DNA of 21,185 bases from JAVJUV01 sp047314965 (GTDB taxonomy: Bacteria > Pseudomonadota > Alphaproteobacteria > Rhodobacterales > Rhodobacteraceae): contig NZ_JBLBVK010000031.1 of NCBI RefSeq assembly GCF_047314965.1, positions 1-21,185 on the forward strand, given 5' to 3'. Positions within the stretch are counted from its first letter, which is position 1. Each line of letters starts with the position of its first letter. The notes under the pieces were generated by a model. That model did not search any database. It saw only the letters and a program-made list of their open reading frames with translations, and was not told the DNA's origin. The position numbers and the translations under genes are program-made. Shown piece by piece: positions 8,239 through 15,211 of this stretch.

Positions 8239-8712
8239 GACATCGGTCTCCTTCTGCTGCCGTATGTCTGACAGGCGAATTCGCCTTTGGCGAGTGCCCG
8301 GGACAGGGGGAATCATCGTCAGAACGAACAACTTGGAAATCGGAGCTGTTTCATGACGGCCAAATTGAGGCAGGTCTGCAGAACGATTGTTCGGTCAGAT
8401 GAAAAAGTGAAACAGTCGAACCTTTTTGGTTTTCCTCTCTGAACAGTTCTTCCAAAATTTTTATTTATGTAATTCAATAGCTTAATTACAAGGTTCGGCT
8501 GACGGCGGAACTCTGCCAACGCTCCGAACGCTGAACGCACGATCGGCCCTTTTCTCGCCACATTCCTTCCTACCGTGAAGTCCAGGTATTTCAGTTCCCT
8601 GCTGCAGCGCCATTGGTGGCCGATACATTTCGCAGCGCCTTACGAGTTGCCAAAATCAGAAATCCAATGGGCTGCTGCGTTGCACGACGCGCACCAACGG
8701 GAGAGATGTGCA
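8239..8712. other. 474-base intergenic region, AT-rich in the middle
   Basis: The region separates the divergent AhpD-like and RTX genes. Bases about 8390-8500 are much richer in A/T than their surroundings and contain a perfect inverted repeat (8468-8490). An open frame on the minus strand (8319-8561) and the 46-codon upstream extension of the RTX frame from GTG 8575 show no recognisable protein and were not called. It most likely holds promoters for both genes. Confidence 0.5.
8468..8490. promoter_or_regulatory. Perfect inverted repeat, candidate operator upstream of the RTX gene
   Basis: TGTAATT (8468-8474) and AATTACA (8484-8490) are perfect 7-base inverted repeats with a 9-base spacer. 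They lie in the AT-rich tract about 225 bases upstream of the RTX start. Spacing of this kind suits a dimeric regulator; no particular family is indicated. Confidence 0.35.
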
Positions 8713-11700
8713 ATGAATACGACTGCTTTTTTCGACGCGACCGACGTCAGCACCCCCGCCGATCTGTCTCCTTCTGTAAGTATGGATCAGATTACCGGGA
8801 TACCCTCGACAGGCACCGGACTTTCAGGTGCCGCGTTCGTCCCCGGAACCGGCATCTGGAACATCGAGAAGGCCCAGGAAGCGGCCTCGGGTACCCCCGA
8901 CGCCACTTTCGTCACCACCGAATTCGGATATCGGTCTAAAAACAGTGACACGACGATCGCAGAATTTCTGGAGCGTGACGGCGCCTCTGTCGAAGGCGAC
9001 GGTGATCTGGAGATGGGTCCGTCCGCGCTCAGCTTCAGCGGGTACATCTACATTCCGCCGGGTGTGCACGAGATCCGGGTCACTTCGGACGACGGTTTCG
9101 ACCTGAATATCGGCGGCGTGGATTTCAGCGAATTCGCCAGCGGGCGCGCGACGGATTCCACCGCTCGCGTTGCGGATTTCGAAGGCGGCCTCTACTCCTT
9201 CGACCTGCTCTACTTCGACACGGGTGGCGCGATGAGCCTGTCCCTGGAGATCGATGGTCTGCCCGTGGATGGCAGCGCCTTCTACCAGTCGCCCGAGGAT
9301 TTTACCTCACCAGACCCAAGCGTTCCGCTGGTTCCGGTCGAAGACTACCACTCCTCATACTTCCTGGGCGCGGAGTCGCTTGATACGCCGATCTCGTACA
9401 CCGCAACCGAAGCCCGGGACGTGATCACCGGTATGGGTGGCAACGACACGATCGAAGGGCTCGGCGGTGATGATGAACTGATGGGAGGCTACGGCGACGA
9501 TGTCCTTCGCGGTGGCGACGGCGATGACGTGCTGGACGGTGGCCGCGGCTCTGATCTTCTGGACGGCGGGGACGGCAATGACCTGCTGATCGCAAGATCG
9601 GACGCGGGCGTGCAGCGGATCGGTCAGCTGGCCATCGACATGCCGACCCGTGAGGATCCCGATGGTGAGGTGGATCTCGATCTGCAGAAGCTGAGCGCCT
9701 ATGCCGACCAGCCCCTGAAGGGAGACGACATTCTTATCGGTGGCGCAGGTCAGGACACTTTCCTGATTGCGCCCCAGATCAACGCCAAACTGGATATCAT
9801 TGAAAAACACATCAAAGCGGATGGCACGATCAACTGGGCCGGCGTCGCGGGCGAAAACAACGAACTGCATGACCATTGGGTCGACAGCTTCGGGATCGAC
9901 ATCATCGCGGACTATGACAAGGACGAAGACCACATCGCGGTGATCGGCCATACCGCCAATGTCTATGTCGAGTACGCTGATGTCATGGGCGACGAGGCCC
10001 TGGAGTCGATTATCACAGTGATTTCGAACCAGCACGGCGGCGGCGGTGCGCATGACATGGACCTGATCGGACAGGTCATTGTGCATGGCGATCTTGTCCG
10101 GAAAGAGGACATCGAGACCGACGCGAACGTGACCTACGGAATCGTCGAAAGTGTCGATGATCTGGCCGAGGCGCTAATGCCCCAAGGCCAAGAGAAGATC
10201 ACCGTCGTCGATGGCGTGGAATACAAAGGCTACGACACACGCACCCCATCCGAAGGCGCCACGAAACAGACGAACAACGGAATGGGCACCGAGAACACAG
10301 GTCCCGTCACAGGTGATCCGGCCGGCGCGTTCGACAACTCCTATTTCGACGAGGCTCTCCTGGTCACACCCGAAGATGACGAGGGCTACAACCTGACCCG
10401 CGATCCCTTCGAACAGTTGGGGGAAACCGAAGTTGCAGGGGTCACGCTCACCGGAACCAATGCATCGGAAAAACTCTCGCAACCAGACGCCGGGGAGCCG
10501 GCCGGTCTGCCGGGGGCACTAGGATTCTGGAGTTTCGCCAACGGCACGGACGGAGCCTATGGCGACCTGCGCGGCGATGGCGGGGCGGTGAAAGCCTTTA
10601 CGCTCTACGAGAACCAGGCACTGTTGCGAACCGATGGCGCCACCGAAGGCCCCGATGGCACGCCGGCCAGCGCCCTGTATTTCAACGGCGAGGATAGCTT
10701 CGCTTTCCTCGATCACGACCCGTCAATGAATGTCACGCAGGGCACCATAGCAATGTGGGTACGGCCCGATGACCTGGGTGAAAAATCCATGTTCGTGACG
10801 AAAGACCACTCCGGTGCTGTCGACGGCGGACATTTCCGTCTGGGACATACCGCCGAGGGCGGGCTTTTCCTGCGCATGGCCGAGGGGGATGGCGGCTCGA
10901 ACCACGCCTGGGAGACCGGACCGCTTCTGACAGAGGGCAGCTGGGCGCATCTTGCAGTGTCCTTCGCCGAGACTGGCGTCACTGTGTATCTGGATGGTCA
11001 GCCTGTGCCGAACGGTTCATGGACAGCCGTGGAAGGCGATGTGGGCACGCCGGGCAACTACACCGAAGCCTATCTTCTCATGAACGAAGAACCCTGGGTC
11101 TTCGGAGCGGATCAGTACCAGACAAAGCTGAACGACACCGCACAGGAATTCGCGACCGACGCCCAGAACCTTCGTCACGAATTCGAGGGCGCCATCTCGG
11201 AGTTTGGCGTCTGGGGCGGCTTCACGCCCGAGGATGCCCTGTCACAGGCCGAGGTGCAGGAGTTGATGGAGAATGGTCCCGGCGCGGCGTTGACCAACAC
11301 TTCGGGCCCGCAGCCAATGCTGGCAGGGGACGACATGATTTCGGGCATGGGCGGCAACGATACGATCGATGGTCAGGCCGGCGACGACACGCTGGACGGT
11401 GGGGCCGGGAACGACTCGATCATGGGAGGCTACGGCGATGATCATGTCATCGGCGGCGCTGGCAACGATACCATGGACGGCGGACGGGGTTCCGACCTGC
11501 TGGAAGGCGGTGACGGCGACGACGTGCTGCTCAGCCGATCGGACGCGGGCGAACAGCGCGCGGGTCAGCTTGTTCTGGACGATCCATCGCGCCCAGACGA
11601 CAATTCGATCCATCCCGAATACCTGAAGCTGATCGACTGGATCGATCAGGAGCTCGTCGCGGACGACGTTCTGGTTGGTGGCGCAGGTGCGGACAAGTTC

Positions 11701-13266
11701 CAGTTCGAGACCCTGATCAACGGCAAGAAGGACATCACCGCTGAACATGTGAACGACGACCGCACGATCGACTGGATGGGCGTAGCCGGTGAGAACACCT
11801 ACATCCACGACCATTGGGTGGACGGTATCGGGATCGACGTTATTGCCGACTTCAACAAAGCCGAAGGCGATACGATTTCGGTAAAGGGTCATACGACACA
11901 GATCGAGGTGGATTACCGCACGATCGATACCGATGGCGACGGCGTGGACGACGACGCTGTCTCGATCATCACACTCTATTCCCAACAGGGGAACAACGGC
12001 GGCGCCCATGACGAAGACTATCTCGGCTACATCGTCGTGCTTGGCGACCGGGTTGAGGAAGAGGACATCGAAACCGACGCCATGGTCGCCTATGGGATTG
12101 TCGAATCCATCGATGACATCCAGGAGGCTGTCGCCCCCGAGACCAAGTGGATTGAGCTTGAGGACGGCACCCGGCATCTCGGCTACGACACCCGCGATGT
12201 CGGGAGCGATCCGGTCGGCTCAAGCCCATGGATGTATTCATCGAACGAGTGGCTCACCACCGGCCAGATTGATCTGGCCAGCGCCGTTCCTGCGGGTCTT
12301 TCGGCGCCCGGAGTGTTGCTCAGCGATGCCGGCGGCACGTTCGGCGGACAGGATCAACCGTTGGAAATCCCACACGATCCTTCTCAGGCCGTCGCGGAGG
12401 GCACATGGGCCTTCTCCTTCACGGCTGACAATCCGGGCAACGGACAGAACCAGGCCTTGTTCTCCAAGGATCACTCCGGCTTCGGCGACGGCGGGCATCT
12501 GACTGCCTACATCACCGACAAAGGCGTTCTGAAGGTGCGTTTCCAAAGCGAAACCGAGGAAAAATACCTCGTCGACTGGAACGTCAAGATCAAGGCCGGG
12601 CAGGAACACCACTTTGCCTTCACCTTCGACAAGGACGAGATCGGGCTGTACCTGGACGGCAATCTCGTCGATGCCGACACCGGGTTCGCAAAGGGGATGA
12701 CCGGAAACAGCGAAGATCTTGTGCTTGGCGCTTCAACGAGAACGCGCATGGGCGACAACGACAATCTTCAATGGCATTTCGACGGCGAGATCTCGAACCT
12801 GCTGCTTCTGGACCGACCGCTTGAAGAAATCGAGTTGCTGTTCCTTGCGGAATCGGGCGGGGACCTTTCCGCGCTGAACGGGCTTTACGCGAACTCTGCG
12901 GAACCGGATGAGGCCGGCGAAGACGATGACACGGTCGATCAGGACCCCGATGAAACCACGAACGACACCGGTTCCGAGGGGGACACTGATACGACGGACG
13001 ACAGCGACACTGCGGGCGGCGGTTCGCAACAGGAACCCGACGAGCCGGATAGTGGATTCGCCGCCATTATCTCGAAGATCCTGAATATCCTGAAGGCCAT
13101 CTTCGGAATGGGCCGCGGCGGAAACCCGAATACCGACGCGATCGAGCAACAACTCACCGAGGTCGAGACCCTGCTGAACGATCTTGTCCCGACAACTGAA
13201 GCCGCGCCCGAAGATGACCTGTCACAGGACGAGGAAGCGGACGAGGCGGTCATGGAAATGCTCTGA
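8713..13266 (+). CDS. Large RTX (hemolysin-type calcium-binding) protein with PA14-like and two LamG-like domains
   Basis: The 1517-residue protein is acidic and very rich in Gly/Asp, with no N-terminal signal peptide, as expected for a type I secreted protein. Order of parts: a PA14-like domain at about 67-193 (SGYIYIPPGVHEIRVTSDDG); RTX nonapeptides at 240-298 (GGNDTIEGLGGDDELMGG); an unassigned block to about 510; a LamG-like domain at 603-854 (GTIAMWVRPDD, SWAHLAVSFAETGVTVYLDG); a second RTX array at 878-948; a second copy of the unassigned block to 1161; a second LamG-like domain at about 1211-1381 (HHFAFTFDKDEIGLYLDG). It ends with an acidic Asp/Thr tail (about 1397-1450), a hydrophobic amphipathic helix (FAAIISKILNILKAIFGM) and another acidic segment. 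ATG 8713 is chosen for the GGGAGAG site; an upstream GTG (8575) lacks one. Likely a surface or released carbohydrate- or matrix-binding protein. No type I transporter genes are in the window. Confidence 0.9.
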   Translation: MNTTAFFDATDVSTPADLSPSVSMDQITGIPSTGTGLSGAAFVPGTGIWNIEKAQEAASGTPDATFVTTEFGYRSKNSDTTIAEFLERDGASVEGDGDLEMGPSALSFSGYIYIPPGVHEIRVTSDDGFDLNIGGVDFSEFASGRATDSTARVADFEGGLYSFDLLYFDTGGAMSLSLEIDGLPVDGSAFYQSPEDFTSPDPSVPLVPVEDYHSSYFLGAESLDTPISYTATEARDVITGMGGNDTIEGLGGDDELMGGYGDDVLRGGDGDDVLDGGRGSDLLDGGDGNDLLIARSDAGVQRIGQLAIDMPTREDPDGEVDLDLQKLSAYADQPLKGDDILIGGAGQDTFLIAPQINAKLDIIEKHIKADGTINWAGVAGENNELHDHWVDSFGIDIIADYDKDEDHIAVIGHTANVYVEYADVMGDEALESIITVISNQHGGGGAHDMDLIGQVIVHGDLVRKEDIETDANVTYGIVESVDDLAEALMPQGQEKITVVDGVEYKGYDTRTPSEGATKQTNNGMGTENTGPVTGDPAGAFDNSYFDEALLVTPEDDEGYNLTRDPFEQLGETEVAGVTLTGTNASEKLSQPDAGEPAGLPGALGFWSFANGTDGAYGDLRGDGGAVKAFTLYENQALLRTDGATEGPDGTPASALYFNGEDSFAFLDHDPSMNVTQGTIAMWVRPDDLGEKSMFVTKDHSGAVDGGHFRLGHTAEGGLFLRMAEGDGGSNHAWETGPLLTEGSWAHLAVSFAETGVTVYLDGQPVPNGSWTAVEGDVGTPGNYTEAYLLMNEEPWVFGADQYQTKLNDTAQEFATDAQNLRHEFEGAISEFGVWGGFTPEDALSQAEVQELMENGPGAALTNTSGPQPMLAGDDMISGMGGNDTIDGQAGDDTLDGGAGNDSIMGGYGDDHVIGGAGNDTMDGGRGSDLLEGGDGDDVLLSRSDAGEQRAGQLVLDDPSRPDDNSIHPEYLKLIDWIDQELVADDVLVGGAGADKFQFETLINGKKDITAEHVNDDRTIDWMGVAGENTYIHDHWVDGIGIDVIADFNKAEGDTISVKGHTTQIEVDYRTIDTDGDGVDDDAVSIITLYSQQGNNGGAHDEDYLGYIVVLGDRVEEEDIETDAMVAYGIVESIDDIQEAVAPETKWIELEDGTRHLGYDTRDVGSDPVGSSPWMYSSNEWLTTGQIDLASAVPAGLSAPGVLLSDAGGTFGGQDQPLEIPHDPSQAVAEGTWAFSFTADNPGNGQNQALFSKDHSGFGDGGHLTAYITDKGVLKVRFQSETEEKYLVDWNVKIKAGQEHHFAFTFDKDEIGLYLDGNLVDADTGFAKGMTGNSEDLVLGASTRTRMGDNDNLQWHFDGEISNLLLLDRPLEEIELLFLAESGGDLSALNGLYANSAEPDEAGEDDDTVDQDPDETTNDTGSEGDTDTTDDSDTAGGGSQQEPDEPDSGFAAIISKILNILKAIFGMGRGGNPNTDAIEQQLTEVETLLNDLVPTTEAAPEDDLSQDEEADEAVMEML
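9430..10242 (+). repeat. Internal duplication copy 1 in the RTX gene (residues about 240-510)
   Basis: This segment runs from GMGGNDTIEG to GYDTR and recurs at 11344-12195. Shared landmarks in order are GGYGDD, GGRGSDLLDGGDGNDLL, RSDAGVQRIGQL, GDDILIGGAGQDTF, INWAGVAGENNELHDHWVD, IGIDIIADYDKDED-like text, GGGAHDMDLIG, EDIETDANVTYGIVESVDD and GYDTR. Some stretches are nearly identical at base level, for example ATGGGAGGCTACGGCGA. Confidence 0.85.
11344..12195 (+). repeat. Internal duplication copy 2 in the RTX gene (residues about 878-1161)
   Basis: Second copy of the module at 9430-10242, with GGRGSDLLEGGDGDDVL, RSDAGEQRAGQL, ADDVLVGGAGADKF, IDWMGVAGENTYIHDHWVDG, IGIDVIADFNKAEGD, GGAHDEDYLG, EDIETDAMVAYGIVESIDD and GYDTR in the same order. 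It is slightly longer than copy 1, partly through an insert (DTDGDGVDDD). Each copy is followed or accompanied by a LamG-like domain, so the duplicated unit may be RTX + block + LamG. Confidence 0.85.
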
Positions 13267-13292
13267 CCTCCACGCCTGCCCAAGCAAATCAG

Positions 13293-13325
13293 AACGGCCT
13301 GTGGCCACACGCCATGGGCCGTTTT
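13293..13325 (+). terminator. Terminator after the RTX gene
   Basis: AACGGCC (13293-13299) pairs with GGCCGTT (13317-13323), and the stem runs into a TTTT stretch. It lies 27 bases after the RTX stop. Confidence 0.6.
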
Positions 13326-13402
13326 GGTTCACGTCACTTGAGACCGCAAACCCGAGGAAATCTTCGGGCGATGTCGATCAGATAACAAGTGATCCTGAAA
13401 AG

Positions 13403-13447
13403 TGGTGCCGCTGAAGGGACTCGAACCCCCGACCCCATCATTACGAA
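13403..13447 (-). tRNA. 3' fragment of tRNA-Thr(CGT); integration-site remnant
   Basis: On the minus strand these 45 bases match tRNA positions 32-76 without a gap: anticodon loop TTCGTAA (anticodon CGT), 3' anticodon strand TGATG, variable loop GGGTC, T-stem and loop GGGGG-TTCGAGT-CCCTT, 3' acceptor strand CAGCGGC, discriminator A, and CCA. The 5' side should bring CATCA and then the D-arm, but the sequence before the loop is GCAAAA and unrelated. It cannot be a working tRNA. It is best read as the att remnant left by a tyrosine-recombinase element that inserted in the anticodon loop of a tRNA-Thr gene. Its direction places the element to the right. Confidence 0.85.
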
Positions 13448-13580
13448 TTTTGCCGTCCATGTTTTGGATGTGACCGGATAAAGCCAGCCAAAGTCGCATA
13501 ACTTGCTACAAATAAATCACAATTTTGAGGTGCGCTATTGTACGGTGCTGGAAAGCCTTGGCGAACCTTTGACGAACATT

Positions 13581-13600
13581 CCCTACTAATCCCCTACTAA
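13581..13600. repeat. Direct repeat CCCTACTAA x2 near the att remnant
   Basis: CCCTACTAA occurs at 13581-13589 and again at 13592-13600, separated by two bases, about 135 bases inside the presumed element from the tRNA fragment. Short direct repeats at this distance could be arm-type integrase binding sites; this is an inference from position. Confidence 0.45.
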
Positions 13601-13608
13601 AACTGAAC

Positions 13609-13635
13609 AGCACCACCCATCGTTCGGGTGGTGCT
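13609..13635 (-). terminator. Strong hairpin, probable terminator of the ygjV-dsrE-rhodanese operon
   Basis: AGCACCACCC (13609-13618) and GGGTGGTGCT (13626-13635) form a perfect 10-base stem with a 7-base loop. On the minus strand it lies 29 bases after the rhodanese stop and is followed by GTTCAGTTTTAG, an imperfect T-run. Confidence 0.65.
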
Positions 13636-13664
13636 GATTCATTTGTACGACCGTTTGCCGACAT

Positions 13665-14030
13665 TCAACGTTCAGTCTGGTAGCCGGCCTCGACCCAAGC
13701 GGTGGTGCCACCTTCAATCCAGTTGACCCGCCCGAAACCGGCTTTTGCAAAGGCGGCTGCGGCGCGCTGGGCCATTGGCCCGGCCATGCATGTGGTCACA
13801 ACCCGCAGACTCTTGTCCGCAAACACAGGTGGCAGGTTGCCCGCCTCGACGTCCTCGATCGAAATGAGTCTTGCCCCGGGCACTTTTCCAGTGGTCGATG
13901 CGATGACCTCGGCCGGACGTGGATCGACGAATTCGACGCCCGCCCGACCGTGGTATTCGCGGGCCTCTCCGGCGGAGATGGGGAAGGCTGTCGAGTTCTC
14001 GACGGTGCCGGTGTTGCTGCATGATGTCAT
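13665..14030 (-). CDS. Rhodanese-like sulfurtransferase
   Basis: Single-domain rhodaneses carry a sulfane sulfur on an active-site cysteine. This 121-residue protein shows the fold landmarks VEFVDPRPAEV (about 32-42), GKVPGARLISIED (48-60), the active-site loop TTCMAGPMAQRAA with Cys81, and the closing WIEGGTTAWVEAGY. The usual loop is CxxGxR; here it is CMAGPM, lacking the basic residue that often sets thiosulfate preference, so the natural donor may differ. The start has AAGGAG shortly upstream. The gene is the last of an operon with the DsrE-like gene (23-base gap) and the membrane gene, and is followed by a hairpin. An additional Cys4 near the N-terminus is of unknown relevance. It is predicted to be cytoplasmic. 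Confidence 0.88.
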   Translation of the reverse strand: MTSCSNTGTVENSTAFPISAGEAREYHGRAGVEFVDPRPAEVIASTTGKVPGARLISIEDVEAGNLPPVFADKSLRVVTTCMAGPMAQRAAAAFAKAGFGRVNWIEGGTTAWVEAGYQTER

Positions 14031-14053
14031 GGTCTTTCTCCTTGTCCTTGGGT

Positions 14054-14422
14054 TCAGAAGCTCAGGGTCGCGGCGCCGTCGAGGATCTGGGCGTGCAATG
14101 CGGGCGAACCCACGACCTGGACACCATCGATGAAGTCTTCTTCGTCGTAGCCACGCACCTTAGCGCAGGGCGGGCAGACGAGGATACGGCCGCCGCCAGT
14201 CTGGAAGTTGTCGATCAGTTCCTTCATGGGCGGATCGAACGGGTTCATCCTCACATTGTCCGCAGCACCCTTGCGAACCACATCCACCGCGGCCGAGACC
14301 ATGAACATGGTCACTTGCTGACCGGAGGCAATTCCGGTGTTGGCAATGGTGAAGGCCACGGTGGCACGTTCGTCATCAAGGCCACGGGACACAACGATGG
14401 CCAGTTTCTTCGCGTTTTCCAT
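14054..14422 (-). CDS. DsrE/DsrF-like family protein with CPPC motif
   Basis: The 122-residue protein has the DsrE-type Rossmann-like layout: KKLAIVVSRGLDDERATVAF at the start, QQVTMFMVSAAVDVVRKG in the middle, then a GGGRILVCPPCAKVRGYDEE segment with Cys83-Pro-Pro-Cys86, and VQVVGSPALHAQIL. DsrE-family proteins such as TusD, TusE partners and DsrE itself pass persulfide sulfur between proteins, using a cysteine at about this location. I use ATG 14422, with AAGGAG nine bases upstream; a longer frame to 14464 lacks a site. It lies between the membrane gene and the rhodanese in one operon, so a rhodanese-to-DsrE sulfur hand-over is plausible. The exact acceptor is unknown. Confidence 0.87.
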   Translation of the reverse strand: MENAKKLAIVVSRGLDDERATVAFTIANTGIASGQQVTMFMVSAAVDVVRKGAADNVRMNPFDPPMKELIDNFQTGGGRILVCPPCAKVRGYDEEDFIDGVQVVGSPALHAQILDGAATLSF

Positions 14423-14484
14423 CTCTCTACTCCTTTGGTTCAGATGGGTTGGTCCGGACATCACCCGGTCCGGGTCGGGATCTC

Positions 14485-15018
14485 TTAGGCGGTGGCGCGC
14501 AGCATGCGCTCACGTCGAAACGCAGCGGCTGCAACTATGAAGGACAGGATGGCCCCTGCCAGGCAGGGCCAGGCGCCGACGACGATGTCATGAGCCGCGC
14601 CGAAGGGGCTTGCGCAGAGCTGGATGCCGCGCATTCGCATCAGGTCCTGCTGAAGCCGGCCGATCATCATCAGGCAGCAGGCCATGACGGCGAGGATCGT
14701 GGGCAGACCGGAAAACGTGGTTGCGCCCATTACCAAGGCTACCGGCAGGAAGACATAACCCATCCTGTTCAACCATGGCCGGTCACCAGCAATTAGTGCC
14801 ACAGTCGTCTGGGTCGCGCCGATCAAGCACACAGACGTCGCGGTCTGCTGGCCCATCACCGCATAGCTAGCGGCGAACAAGCACGACGATCCCAACTGCG
14901 CCGCCAGGATGCGCTCTCGGCAGGCAAAAAGCGGCGACACAATTCGGGTTGCCAAAGCCGCTGTTCCGTACAGCGGTGCAGCCGATGGGTCGATCAATGT
15001 TTGGACGATGGAGGACAT
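14485..15018 (-). CDS. YgjV-family inner membrane protein
   Basis: The 177-residue protein is hydrophobic, with four to five membrane segments (about 37-55, 63-78, 87-103, 105-121 and 145-166). The overall text, including TILAVMACCLMMIGRLQQDL and FGAAHDIVVGAWPCLAGAIL, fits the YgjV/YgjV-like inner membrane family, whose function is not known. ATG 15018 is chosen because the upstream 22 codons (to 15084) overlap the operator and promoter elements. It is the first gene of a minus-strand operon with the DsrE-like and rhodanese genes, 62 bases before the next start. Several cysteines (C33, C46, C64, C114-C115, C135, C152) are present. A transport or signalling role in sulfur or thiol stress is inference only. 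Confidence 0.75.
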   Translation of the reverse strand: MSSIVQTLIDPSAAPLYGTAALATRIVSPLFACRERILAAQLGSSCLFAASYAVMGQQTATSVCLIGATQTTVALIAGDRPWLNRMGYVFLPVALVMGATTFSGLPTILAVMACCLMMIGRLQQDLMRMRGIQLCASPFGAAHDIVVGAWPCLAGAILSFIVAAAAFRRERMLRATA

Positions 15019-15034
15019 TGCTTTGTTCCATTTT

Positions 15035-15052
15035 ATACCAACTAGTTTGTAT
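15035..15052. promoter_or_regulatory. TetR-type operator O1
   Basis: ATACCAACTAGTTTGTAT is an 18-base palindrome with one mismatched pair. It overlaps the expected transcription start and the edge of the -10 box of the ygjV-like operon. It closely matches the operator at 15184-15201. Confidence 0.8.
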
Positions 15053-15081
15053 GTAAAACAGACCGGTTGGTATGTAGTCAA
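15052..15081 (-). promoter_or_regulatory. Putative promoter of the ygjV-dsrE-rhodanese operon
   Basis: On the minus strand, TTGACT (15081-15076) and TTTACA (15057-15052) are separated by 18 bases, and the start codon is 33 bases further on. Both O1 and O2 overlap this promoter, so repressor binding would block it. Confidence 0.55.
15056..15073. promoter_or_regulatory. TetR-type operator O2 (weaker)
   Basis: AAACAGACCGGTTGGTAT has one good half-site (GTTGGTAT) and a degenerate partner around the centre ACCGGT. It lies three bases from O1 and sits between the -35 and -10 boxes of the ygjV-side promoter. Confidence 0.6.
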
Positions 15082-15157
15082 CAAGAAAAATGGCCATTGA
15101 TATTGGGTTTTCGTGCAAGTTACTGAAATTATTCCATTGATTTTTTGCGCTCAGGGC

Positions 15158-15186
15158 TTGCCATAGGCCCTATCAACGCATAAATA
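15158..15186 (+). promoter_or_regulatory. Putative promoter of the TetR gene
   Basis: TTGCCA (15158-15163) and TAAATA (15181-15186) are separated by exactly 17 bases. The operator at 15184-15201 covers the end of the -10 box and the expected start site, which predicts autorepression. Confidence 0.65.
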
Positions 15187-15201
15187 CTGACTAGTTGGTA
15201 T
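15184..15201. promoter_or_regulatory. TetR-type operator O3
   Basis: ATACTGACTAGTTGGTAT is an 18-base near-perfect palindrome with the same ATAC...ACTAGT...GTAT core as O1. It lies just upstream of the ribosome binding site GGAG (15202-15205) of the TetR gene. Confidence 0.8.
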
Positions 15202-15211
15202 GGAGAATAGA

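Larger units (their letters stand above)
13267..13664. other. 398-base gene-free stretch spanning the island boundary
   Basis: It contains the RTX terminator (13293-13325), the tRNA fragment (13403-13447), an AT-richer stretch (about 13448-13560), the CCCTACTAA direct repeats (13581-13600) and the hairpin at 13609-13635. No integrase gene or other coding sequence was found in it. Confidence 0.6.

Noticed and set aside
8319..8561. Small minus-strand ORF in the AT-rich region
   Set aside because: It begins with GTG close to a purine stretch, but the product resembles nothing and it crosses the likely control region.
8575..8712. N-terminal extension of the RTX gene from GTG 8575
   Set aside because: No ribosome binding site is seen there, the translation is not a signal peptide, and ATG 8713 has a good GGGAGAG site.
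9430..9606. CRISPR-like or minisatellite array in the Gly/Asp repeat DNA
   Set aside because: The regular repeats are 27-base units coding RTX nonapeptides in frame; there are no spacers and no cas genes.
11242..12177. Minus-strand open frame of 311 codons opposite the RTX gene
   Set aside because: Its content arises from the antisense of Gly/Asp repeats, and it shows no family features.
13403..13447. Functional or split tRNA gene
   Set aside because: The 5' half (acceptor, D-arm and 5' anticodon strand) is absent next to it, and nothing matching it was noticed elsewhere in the window.
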